From: Halorussus caseinilyticus
Lineage (GTDB): Archaea > Halobacteriota > Halobacteria > Halobacteriales > Haladaptataceae
Direction of reading: 5' to 3'
Assembly: GCF_029338395.1 (NCBI RefSeq)
Contig: NZ_CP119811.1
Coordinates: 1-64,000, forward strand
Length of the DNA: 64,000 bases
A program made the translations under genes and the position numbers. Every line of letters begins with the position of its first letter. Position 1 is the first letter of the stretch. Under the pieces are notes generated by a model. The model was given only the letters and a program-made list of their open reading frames with translations, searched no databases and was not told where the DNA came from. This document shows positions 32,250 through 40,026 of the stretch, in pieces.

Positions 32250-32292
32250 CTAACCAACAGTGGTGACTGGGGGAACGGCGGTGTTGGTTAGC
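32250..32292. repeat. Inverted repeat IR7
   Basis: Arms GCTAACCAAC (32250-32259) and GTTGGTTAGC (32283-32292). The loop differs from all others. It is the last element before the right toxin locus. Confidence 0.75.
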
Positions 32293-32356
32293 GGCGCGTG
32301 GTGAGACTGTCCCGACGCCTCGCCGTCCCGGTCGAACTCTCGGTGTGTCCGAGCGT

Positions 32357-34237
32357 CTACCGACGGCGCGACCACGGCGGCCACGTCTGCGCGCCCGGTA
32401 GTTGGTCGACGAGGTACAATACGAAGACGACGGGCGTCAGAAAGCCGAGAATGCGCGTCCACAACTCGGCCTGCACCTGTATCGAGAAGAAGCGACTGCC
32501 GGGATGCACGCGCACCCGGCTTCCAGTGAACGCGGGCGTCTCACTCCACCACGGCGCGGGTCGATAGCGGACGCCGACCGACGGCGCTTTTTCGACCGAC
32601 ACCAGCACGACACCCGACGCGTTCGTGTTGACCCGGTGGCCCGCGACTACGACGTGGCCGTCGCGGTCCCGGAGGTCTATCGGCCGCCCCGTCGCGTTCC
32701 CCCGTAACTCCACCCGCACCGTCGCGTGCGTCGCGTTACTCTCGACTACCGCCGCCGAGAGGTTCGACCGCCGTACCCGCCGGACACCCGTCGTCGCCGA
32801 GAGGTTCACCACCTCGCTCTCAACGCCGCCGACCAGCCCGCGAACTCGGACGGTCGGCGTGAACTCGTCGGCGCGCACCGCGAGCGTCCGCGTCGTCTCG
32901 TACTCGCCCGCAACCACGTCCACGTCCACCGCGTCCGGGATCGCCGCGGCGGGACTCCCCGCGGTCTCACCGTCGAGGACCGCCTCGACCACAACACCCG
33001 ACCCCGACCCAGTGTCGGTGTCGCTGTAGCCGCGCGGATGTACGTCCGCGGGGAACGCATACGTTCGGACCGGCCGGACCCCGGACTCCCAGTAGGCCAC
33101 GCCGTCGCTGGTTGCGGTCTGGAACTCGTCCCATGCCGGGTTTCGCGCGGTGTAGAACCGCCAGCGCGTCGGCACCACGCCCTGCCCCGACACGTTCACG
33201 CCCGTCCAGCGATGCGAGGATTGCACCACGACGCCCATGTCGCCGTCGGGGTAGCGGGCGTACCGGACCGCCGACCGAAGGCGGTAGAACGACACTTCCG
33301 ACATGCTGTCGGTCACGACGACCTCTTGGGTCGGCCGGGTAGTCGTCTCCGTCCACCACGTCTGCGTCTCCTCGTCGCATTTCGTCACCGTCCCCGCGGG
33401 CGTCCGCACCTCTCGACACTCCTCGTAGGTCTCGCTGTGGCGCTCGCGCACCGTCTTCACGTACTCCACGTCGATGCGCGCGGCGAGAACGACCGTCGTG
33501 TTCCGGCCGCCGTACCCGAGCGCCTCGTAGCTCACGTTCACGACGTGCGACCCGTCCGTGCGGCCGATTCGTGACCCCGGCCGGTCGCAGGACGCCCGTG
33601 ACTCTGCGACTCCCTGCAACACGCACACTGCCGCGATTTCGTGCGATGCGACCGTCCATTCGACCGTCCGGCCGTCGCTCGCGTCCGTGTCGTCCGTGGG
33701 TGGCTCGACGCGGTAATCGACGAGACCGAACACGCGGCCGTCGCGCGCGAGCATCGTCCGCCGCGTCGCCTCGTCTACGAACACGTGGGTCGCTGGCTGG
33801 ACGCGCGCTATCGTCGCGTGGGCGTCCCGGACGCCGCCGGTCCCTGCGACCGACACCGACTCACGACTAGCGTTCGACGGCGCAACCGACCGACTCCGAG
33901 TCGTCGAAAAGTTCCGCGCCAGCGCCGCCCACGCCCGTCGATTCCACTGTCGCGGCAGGTCGGGTGACTGTGACCACGTGTAGTCGGTTGCGTTCACCAT
34001 TGCCTCGACCATCGACTGGTTCCCCGCCGCGGTCCTGTTCGAGACCGTCGTGTCGTTGCTCACGTTCGACGCCGTGGTATCGGTGTCGAGCGACCACAGC
34101 ACCGCCGTCTTGTTGCCGAGACCGTACGTCTCGTTGCCAACTGGCTGGTCGAACCCACCGCCGACCGCGCCAGTCGCCACGGCGGTCACTGATGCGACAA
34201 GTACGAGAGCGACCAATAGGATACGGCCCGAATGCAT
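32357..34237 (-). CDS. Secreted, C-terminally anchored beta-rich protein (627 aa)
   Basis: ATG 34237 opens a signal peptide (MHSGRILLVALVLVASVTAV). The body is Asn/Thr-rich with many glycosylation sequons and beta-strand patterns (VVVEAVLDGETAG, VRVRGLVGGVESEVVNL), with a Cys pair region (YEECREVRTP...TKCDEE). One membrane helix (TRILGFLTPVVFVLYLVDQL) lies near the C-terminus, followed by a short Arg-rich tail. The topology is outside with the C-terminus inside. Its start is 10 bases after the stop of the small two-helix membrane protein gene (34248), so they are co-transcribed. A fragment occurs in the left locus (3909-4180). No known family; it could be part of a toxin export or surface assembly. 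Confidence 0.75.
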   Translation of the reverse strand: MHSGRILLVALVLVASVTAVATGAVGGGFDQPVGNETYGLGNKTAVLWSLDTDTTASNVSNDTTVSNRTAAGNQSMVEAMVNATDYTWSQSPDLPRQWNRRAWAALARNFSTTRSRSVAPSNASRESVSVAGTGGVRDAHATIARVQPATHVFVDEATRRTMLARDGRVFGLVDYRVEPPTDDTDASDGRTVEWTVASHEIAAVCVLQGVAESRASCDRPGSRIGRTDGSHVVNVSYEALGYGGRNTTVVLAARIDVEYVKTVRERHSETYEECREVRTPAGTVTKCDEETQTWWTETTTRPTQEVVVTDSMSEVSFYRLRSAVRYARYPDGDMGVVVQSSHRWTGVNVSGQGVVPTRWRFYTARNPAWDEFQTATSDGVAYWESGVRPVRTYAFPADVHPRGYSDTDTGSGSGVVVEAVLDGETAGSPAAAIPDAVDVDVVAGEYETTRTLAVRADEFTPTVRVRGLVGGVESEVVNLSATTGVRRVRRSNLSAAVVESNATHATVRVELRGNATGRPIDLRDRDGHVVVAGHRVNTNASGVVLVSVEKAPSVGVRYRPAPWWSETPAFTGSRVRVHPGSRFFSIQVQAELWTRILGFLTPVVFVLYLVDQLPGAQTWPPWSRRR

Positions 34238-34247
34238 AGGGCCGGGG

Positions 34248-34682
34248 TTAGAAGGGGACGAGTTTGATGCAGCTAGCAATCGGGACGCCGGTCATGTCCA
34301 CGAAGATGGTGAATGCGGGTCCGGCGAGGAACACGGTGAGTCCGGCGCGAATCGACCGTCCGCGCGTGTTCTTCAACAGTTTCCGTTGTTCTTGGCCGAG
34401 ATACGGCAGGCTCTCCAGTGCCTTCGTGACCATGACGGTGGCGAACCCGCCAGCGCCGCCAATCCAGACACTGAACTGAATCAGGAAGTTGAACACGCCA
34501 CTAATCACCGTCCCACACATCGGGTTCTTCTCCTTCTCGCCGTCCGCCGCCACCGGCGTCGCTACCAGCGACGCGACGACCAGAACCACCACGGCGGCCA
34601 CGCCAACCTGCCGGAGTCGGAGTCGGTTCGTTGTCGATACACTTGCTGAATGCTCGTCGCTCGACGCGTGTCTCTGAATCAT
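34248..34682 (-). CDS. Small two-helix membrane protein, VirB2-like topology (144 aa)
   Basis: It has a long signal-like segment (VGVAAVVVLVVASLVATPVAAD, ~27-48), then two hydrophobic segments, VFNFLIQFSVWIGGAGGFATVMV (~62-86) and GLTVFLAGPAFTIFVDMTG (~112-132), separated by a basic loop (EQRKLLKNTRGR). Two Cys (MCGT and ASCIK) could form a disulfide. This layout, cleaved leader plus two helices with a short basic loop, is that of type IV secretion pilins (VirB2), but sequence identity to them is not visible. It is absent from the deleted left locus. Start ATG 34682. Confidence 0.7.
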   Translation of the reverse strand: MIQRHASSDEHSASVSTTNRLRLRQVGVAAVVVLVVASLVATPVAADGEKEKNPMCGTVISGVFNFLIQFSVWIGGAGGFATVMVTKALESLPYLGQEQRKLLKNTRGRSIRAGLTVFLAGPAFTIFVDMTGVPIASCIKLVPF

Positions 34683-34907
34683 GTCTCACTGTTACTGTGA
34701 CTGGTTCGTGCGTCACGCCCGGTCCGAGGATGCGGCCATCCCCGACGCCCGAGCAAAGAAGAGGTCGCTTGTACTGCGCCTCCGACAACCACACTCGTAT
34801 CATTCCGAGAATAACTTTATAGCCTTTACGGATACCCACAGACATCCAAACGCACGAGAACACGACTCGAAAAACGCAGAAGGTCCGGCGGGCTTCGAGG
34901 GAGCGTG
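34683..34907. other. Intergenic region
   Basis: It contains AATAACTTTATAGCC (around 34810-34824), a likely promoter for the 144-aa and 627-aa genes on the minus strand (CTATAAAG box). No gene seen. Confidence 0.4.
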
Positions 34908-37900
34908 TTAGGCGGTGGTGTTGAACGTTCGGACCTGCCGGGTGAGGCCCGACGACTGGACGACCGCCCGGACCTGCGACGCGTCCGCCGTCTCGACACG
35001 CACCACGTTCCGGCCCCGACCGAACCACTCCGCCGGAACCACCACGTCGTACGTCCCGGTCAGCGTCCCGTCCCGTCCAAGCACCGCCTCGGGCACCGCC
35101 TTCCGATGGGTGGTGCCGTCGGGCGACTCGACGACAACACTGGGCTTGGTAGTCTGGCGGGCCTCGCCAGCGTACTGGAGCGTCGCGGTCACGGTCGGCC
35201 GCAACCCATCGACCTCGGGGGTCGCAACCTCGACCGTGTTCGCGCCGAGCGCCAGCGCCGACACGTTCCGCGACACCATCCCGTCGGTGAGCGGTCCGCG
35301 ACCGTCGAACTCGCTCGGATACCGATAGGTCTCACCGTTGACCGTGACCGTCGCATTCGTGGGCGCGGCCCGCGCCCGATAACTCACGTCGTACGCGACC
35401 GGCCCGCTCGCCGTCGTAATCTCGAAGTCCGCCGACTCCCCGTCGAGCAACGACTGGGGCACGTCGCAGGTCCGAGTACCGTCGAGAACGCCCGTGAACG
35501 AACACACCGTCTCACCGCCCACCCGGACCACGGGACGCCGGGTGCCGGTGCGTTCGGTGTACGCGAGGTCGAACCCGACCTGCTTCCCGCCCGTCGTCTC
35601 GACCTCGATTTGGTTCGTGCCGTTGTGGAGCGAGAGAGTGAGGGTCTCGGATTCGCCGGGTGCCAGCGCCGAGGTCTGGTACGTCCGGCCGTTGACGGTG
35701 ACTTCGACGCGGCCGGTCGGCGCGGTCGTAACGACGCCCGCGTCCGTCCCCGACACCCGGACCGTCGCCGCGTCCGCCGCCTCCATCTCCGCCCGAACCG
35801 TCTCACCAGCGTCCAAGTAGACCCGCTCGCGGTAGGTGCCGGAGTCTACGTCGCGGCCGCCGGGCGCGGTCTCGGCGGTCTTCGACAGCACGGTTTCGCC
35901 GCCGACGTGGAGCGCGAGGTCCGCCCGCCCGCCGTGTTCGTCGCCGTACGTCGTCGCGGTCGTCGCTTTCACCACCCACGGCAGACGCAACGTGTAGTAG
36001 CCCGACTCACGCGCGTAGAACAGCGTCCGCGTCTTCTCCCGCGAGACTGACCCGTAGTCTTCGGGGTTGCCGTGGACGTTCACCCGCGGCGTCCCGTACC
36101 GCGTCTCCACCCCGTCGTTCCCCGTGAGTGTGAGTGATGCGTTCGCGGGCGGGAGGTTCCCGCCGACCGTGACCGTCTCGGTCGCCGGCGTGCGCTCGCC
36201 CTGATAGGTGGTGACGACCTGCGCGGGTATCTTCGTCTTCCCCCACCCACTCTCGGCAACCTCGATTTCGAGACGTTCGCCCGCGTCCAACGCGACCGTC
36301 GCCCGGTAGGTCCCCGACCGCGACGCCCGATACCGGCCGCCACCGAACCGTCGCTCGACCGTCGTCAACTGGCGACACCCCGACTCGTCGCACGCCGAGA
36401 CCGTGAACCGGCCGTGCATCCCGCCGTACTGGGTGTTGCGCATCTTCCACTCGACTGCGACCTCGTAGGTGCCGTTCCGCCGCACCTCGACCACGCCGGT
36501 CTCGCCGTCAGTCAACTGCGACACCACCGCCCGCGTCGGCCGCGCATCCAACCCCAGCGTCTCACTATCAGTCACGCGGTTCTCTGAGAGGTTCGCCGCG
36601 AGGTCGACGCGCACGTCCCGCGGCGGCATGTTCCCTCGAACCGGGAGTGTCGGAGCCGACCCCGACCCCGTATAGGTGCCCGACGTAGCCACGCGCTCGC
36701 TCGCAACCTGTCCGGAGAGTCGAAGACGTTGGCGGTCGGGTACGCGATTCCCGTCGATAGGGACCGTTTCGGCCGTGTTGTGGCCCGAAACAGTCTTGGT
36801 CTGCTCGCCCGCCGTGTACAACCCCGTAAGCGAGACCGACGTATTCTCAGCATTCAGTGGTTGGGCGAACTGTATCGTGGACGCCAGCGCCGACCCGGTG
36901 CCCGTGATTTCGATACGCTGACTCGGCCGCGTCAACAACCGGAGCGAGTTCTCCGCGACCGTCCCGTCCGCGGTCTCGAAAAACACCACGTTCTCCGGAC
37001 TCCCCCACACGCGGAGGTCGCCCGCCTCTGTCACCGTGACGTTCACCGGCCGACTCGCCGCCAGCGAACTCCCGGCGGGTGGCTCGACGAACAGCGTGTC
37101 GTTCCCCGGCGTGACGTTCCCGAACTCGAACGTCCCGTTCGCGCCGGTCGTCGCCGTCCGCCCCGCACGCTCCAAGTAGACGGTTGCGCCCGCGACCGCG
37201 TGGTCGGCGTCGTCGTAGACCGCCCCGCGAATCACGTCGGTGGTCGCCGTCTCGGAGGTGTTGGTCGGGTCGTACTCGTCGCTCGGCCACTGCCAGTCGT
37301 AGTCGCCCGACGCGGGCGTCTGGGTCGGCCAGTCGATACCGTCCGGGTCCCACTCCCGCAAGTCCGACTTCACGTCTTCAAGCGGCACTGGCTCGACCGC
37401 GGGAAGCTGGTTGCCGTACTCGCCAGCGTGAACCTCCCAGTTGACTATCGCCCGCCGCGCATCCGAACCGTTCTCGTAGACGTACGGGCGCTCGGCATAC
37501 GTCCCATTCGGATACAGATAGACCAAGGAGTCGTTGATTCGTCCGGCGACGACGTAGCTACCGTTGAACTCGAACGCCGTCCAATTACTCGACTGATAGA
37601 GCGCCGTACTGTTCGGTGCGTCCGGCCGCGGATACTGTGACGGGTCCGTCTCGTGTTTCGCACGCCACGCCAATACTGCGTCTCGCGCGTTCGCCCGCGA
37701 CGAGAAGAAATACGGCGTCCGCGTCACGTTCCCCGCCGGAGTGAGATAAACGACGGTACCGTGTAGGTCGCCGGTCACGACGTACGCGCCGCCGTAGCCG
37801 TACACCGTCCAATTACCCATCTCGTTCGAGACGGTGAGGCTGGCGTCGGCCGTCGAGAGGTTCTCGTAGGGTGCATCCGACGCGCTCGCCGTCCCACCCA

Positions 37901-38279
37901 ATCCGAGGTTGACCGACAGCGACAGGCCGCCGGACGCGAGTACGGCCGCAACGGCCAGCAGGCAGACCGCCGCGACCATCGCGGCCGTCCGCAAACTGAA
38001 CTCGCGGACCAAACCCGCAAGGTCGAAGTCGAACCCAACGCCGACGCCGACGCTCGATGAGAGTTGACGGCGTACCTCCTCGGGCGGCACGCGCTCGACC
38101 TCGCAATCGTCGTTCGGACACTGTGTCGCGTACACGTACTCCTCGCGCCTCGTGTCGTACTGGCCGGTGATACGGTCGATACTGTCGAGTCCGGTCGTGA
38201 AACACGCCGGACACTGTAACTCCGTTCTGTCGCTCGCCTCGCCGTCTGGATAACTTCCTGTCATACCCTCGATAGTCAC
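34908..38279 (-). CDS. Zinc-ribbon membrane protein with large extracellular region (1123 aa)
   Basis: A cytoplasmic zinc ribbon at the N-terminus (LQCPACFTTG ... CPNDDCEVERV, ~22-62) is followed by one membrane helix (~95-118) and about 1000 extracellular residues. Within these, residues ~315-385 (DVIRGAVYDDADHAVAGATVYLER...GTFEFGNVTPG) are a carboxypeptidase-regulatory-like/CNA-B beta sandwich. Many further beta repeats follow (VTVNGETYRYPSEF, VEVRRNGTYEVAVEW). There is no second anchor. The start is GTG 38279 or ATG 38264. The gene diverges from a PhiH1-like regulator. A truncated copy is at 4123-4800. Always beside the toxin genes here, it may link cytoplasmic control to surface structure; the role is unknown. 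Confidence 0.8.
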   Translation of the reverse strand: MTIEGMTGSYPDGEASDRTELQCPACFTTGLDSIDRITGQYDTRREEYVYATQCPNDDCEVERVPPEEVRRQLSSSVGVGVGFDFDLAGLVREFSLRTAAMVAAVCLLAVAAVLASGGLSLSVNLGLGGTASASDAPYENLSTADASLTVSNEMGNWTVYGYGGAYVVTGDLHGTVVYLTPAGNVTRTPYFFSSRANARDAVLAWRAKHETDPSQYPRPDAPNSTALYQSSNWTAFEFNGSYVVAGRINDSLVYLYPNGTYAERPYVYENGSDARRAIVNWEVHAGEYGNQLPAVEPVPLEDVKSDLREWDPDGIDWPTQTPASGDYDWQWPSDEYDPTNTSETATTDVIRGAVYDDADHAVAGATVYLERAGRTATTGANGTFEFGNVTPGNDTLFVEPPAGSSLAASRPVNVTVTEAGDLRVWGSPENVVFFETADGTVAENSLRLLTRPSQRIEITGTGSALASTIQFAQPLNAENTSVSLTGLYTAGEQTKTVSGHNTAETVPIDGNRVPDRQRLRLSGQVASERVATSGTYTGSGSAPTLPVRGNMPPRDVRVDLAANLSENRVTDSETLGLDARPTRAVVSQLTDGETGVVEVRRNGTYEVAVEWKMRNTQYGGMHGRFTVSACDESGCRQLTTVERRFGGGRYRASRSGTYRATVALDAGERLEIEVAESGWGKTKIPAQVVTTYQGERTPATETVTVGGNLPPANASLTLTGNDGVETRYGTPRVNVHGNPEDYGSVSREKTRTLFYARESGYYTLRLPWVVKATTATTYGDEHGGRADLALHVGGETVLSKTAETAPGGRDVDSGTYRERVYLDAGETVRAEMEAADAATVRVSGTDAGVVTTAPTGRVEVTVNGRTYQTSALAPGESETLTLSLHNGTNQIEVETTGGKQVGFDLAYTERTGTRRPVVRVGGETVCSFTGVLDGTRTCDVPQSLLDGESADFEITTASGPVAYDVSYRARAAPTNATVTVNGETYRYPSEFDGRGPLTDGMVSRNVSALALGANTVEVATPEVDGLRPTVTATLQYAGEARQTTKPSVVVESPDGTTHRKAVPEAVLGRDGTLTGTYDVVVPAEWFGRGRNVVRVETADASQVRAVVQSSGLTRQVRTFNTTA

Positions 38280-38295
38280 TCCGCTCGCACTGCAT

Positions 38296-38541
38296 TAGTT
38301 GAACTATCTATACAGCTAACTGTAGCCATGTATCTAGCGTATAGAGACGTAGCGTCACTAATACGTTCTGCTCGGCGAACCTGAAGCACTGTCTACCGAG
38401 TCGAGAAACGAGACCTCGGAATAGGGTGGATAGCCGAGTCTCGACACGTAAGTTAGAGGGTAGAGACGGGTAGGTAGGCGATTCACCGGAAGGATATGGA
38501 ATAGATTAATGGCGGGGCGGCGAGATGGTCGGGTAGAGCGC
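38296..38541. promoter_or_regulatory. Divergent promoter region (copy of 4817-5063)
   Basis: It shares TGTATAGATAG, TATAGAGACGTAG, GTCTCGACAC and TAGAGACGGGTAGGTAGGCG with the left copy. The main differences are two short blocks (at ~38380-38395 and ~38480-38495), which leaves the shared blocks as candidate promoter and operator elements. Confidence 0.5.
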
Positions 38542-38814
38542 ATGTACCGGAAAATCGACTGGATGAAACCGGCAGACCAAGTTATCCTCCAAGAACTCGC
38601 ACGCTACGGCGGCTGGATGAAACCCGCCTCGCTCAAACTCAACGTCCACTTCTCGGGCGACTGGGTCGGCCAGCGCTGTCGCACCCTCACCGACCACAAC
38701 CTCCTCGAACGCCACGAGGATGCATCGGAAGGCGCGTACCGCATCACCGACCGCGGACAAGAATACATTGAGGGCACGCTTTCCGTCAGCGACCTCGAAG
38801 CAAGTGACGGGTGA
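38542..38814 (+). CDS. PhiH1-repressor-like winged-helix regulator (right locus)
   Basis: 90 aa, differing from the 5064 protein by only a few residues (DHNLLERHEDAS for DHGLLERHEDAS, EGTLSVSDLEAS for EGALSVSDLEAS). Near-identity of these regulators and their promoters in two loci with very different toxin tips suggests a shared regulatory circuit or recent conversion. Confidence 0.85.
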   Translation: MYRKIDWMKPADQVILQELARYGGWMKPASLKLNVHFSGDWVGQRCRTLTDHNLLERHEDASEGAYRITDRGQEYIEGTLSVSDLEASDG

Positions 38815-38965
38815 GTTTGGTGGTACGTCCGACCGAAGACACTCAACTGAACCACTGGCCAAGAGAAGCGACTAGTCCGAGTTCTTTTCCGCAATGTTGG
38901 AACGTATTGGGTTAAAGTTGTGAGATTCAGCTGTAGTTGCTAGATTCTGACGTAGTAGAATATCT

Positions 38966-39412
38966 CTATGCAGTGTCACTGATACCAGTAAGATCGGAGC
39001 GATTTGTCTGGACACGCAAAAACTGGCCTTCCGTTAGTGGCGTGTCAACTAACTCGTGTACGTCACTATCAACTCGAACGGTCCCGTATCCCACATCAAG
39101 GACAAGAGTTCCATCTGAATCAATCTGCGTGATAAGACCACGATAGGTGTGATGTTTCCAACCACGCGGATTCGAATTCGAGGGTTCGATGCCGGGTTCG
39201 CTATCCATTACCACGTCTACTTCAGTTGGCATATATGCAAGTATCGAGAGCTGTCTCTTCGTTCCAACCATATCAGAGGTTGCGTGCAAGTCGTAGTCAA
39301 AAAGCCCAATTTGGGTATCGGTAGGAAGCGCAACTACGACACGTTGTTCATATACGACTCCTTCGTACTCTACGTCAGGGATAATTTCGATGATTTTCGC
39401 TGTGAGAGACAT
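38966..39412 (-). CDS. Immunity-protein candidate 2 (148 aa)
   Basis: An acidic cytoplasmic protein without signal or membrane segment: SLTAKIIEIIPDVEYEGVVYEQRVVVALP, then VDVVMDSEPGIEPSNSNPRGWKHHTY, then GLITQIDSDGTLVLDVGYGTVRV. The beta-rich pattern suggests an OB- or SH3-like barrel. It lies 89 bases downstream of the first immunity candidate in the same direction and is AT-richer than its surroundings, typical of immunity genes. It may protect against another toxin tip (orphan immunity gene). Family not recognised. Confidence 0.55.
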   Translation of the reverse strand: MSLTAKIIEIIPDVEYEGVVYEQRVVVALPTDTQIGLFDYDLHATSDMVGTKRQLSILAYMPTEVDVVMDSEPGIEPSNSNPRGWKHHTYRGLITQIDSDGTLVLDVGYGTVRVDSDVHELVDTPLTEGQFLRVQTNRSDLTGISDTA

Positions 39413-39501
39413 AGAAATTAGTCATTCGAGGTCTGGTACCGTTTGACCTTCAAGAATCGTCTGTTCCGGCTAAGGTGGTCTGACTATGGAGACTCGTATT
39501 C

Positions 39502-40023
39502 TTATGAAATTTCGATTTCTTTCAATCGTCTTTTCGCGCCTTCGATTTCCTCATGAAGTCGTCGAAGCATTGAATCGTCTTCCAAGTCCGGATTTAAATC
39601 TGTAACTTTTCGATAAAATTCCTCTGCTGTCTCAATAAGTTCCCGTATCCACGATTCTTTCGAGACGACTGCACTCTTCTCAATAGAGAGACGTTGCTCC
39701 GGATTATTCACCCCTTCAATAGTTGGGCATTCTGTTATTCTAATAGAATTTTCGTCCTCTGATTCGATTACCAACCACATCGGTCCATTCGCGTACTCAA
39801 CAACTACGGTTTCATTCGTGAGTATTTTCTCGGTTGCTTCCAATTGGACCGTGAGATTTGTCGTCATGTAATCACTATTAACGTGATTTTCGTCACCAAA
39901 CACATACAAATCTCCCACTTTAATTTTCATCCCAACAAGTGGGTCTGGCCGTTCACGCTCGGTGATAGACTGCTTAAAGCTAGAATCGTATCGTAATTCA
40001 ATAGATGGATTTTGAGTCGCCAT
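39502..40023 (-). CDS. Immunity-protein candidate 1 for the right toxin (173 aa)
   Basis: ATG 40023 follows the toxin stop (40027) after 3 bases. An acidic cytoplasmic protein: MATQNPSIELRYDSSFKQSI, KIKVGDLYVFGDENH, VVEYANGPMWLVIESEDENSIRI, then a helical tail (IRELIETAEEFYRKVTDLNPDLED). Low G+C against the toxin stalk, as is common for recently swapped toxin-tip/immunity pairs. No known immunity family is recognised. Role inferred from position. Confidence 0.65.
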   Translation of the reverse strand: MATQNPSIELRYDSSFKQSITERERPDPLVGMKIKVGDLYVFGDENHVNSDYMTTNLTVQLEATEKILTNETVVVEYANGPMWLVIESEDENSIRITECPTIEGVNNPEQRLSIEKSAVVSKESWIRELIETAEEFYRKVTDLNPDLEDDSMLRRLHEEIEGAKRRLKEIEIS

Positions 40024-40026
40024 CTT

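Noticed and set aside
34905-36050. 381-codon plus-strand open frame and similar ones at 43060-44430 and 47475-49067
   Set aside because: They lie antisense to or out of frame with the recognised surface protein, toxin, GNAT and flavoprotein genes. No signal, domain or plausible start.
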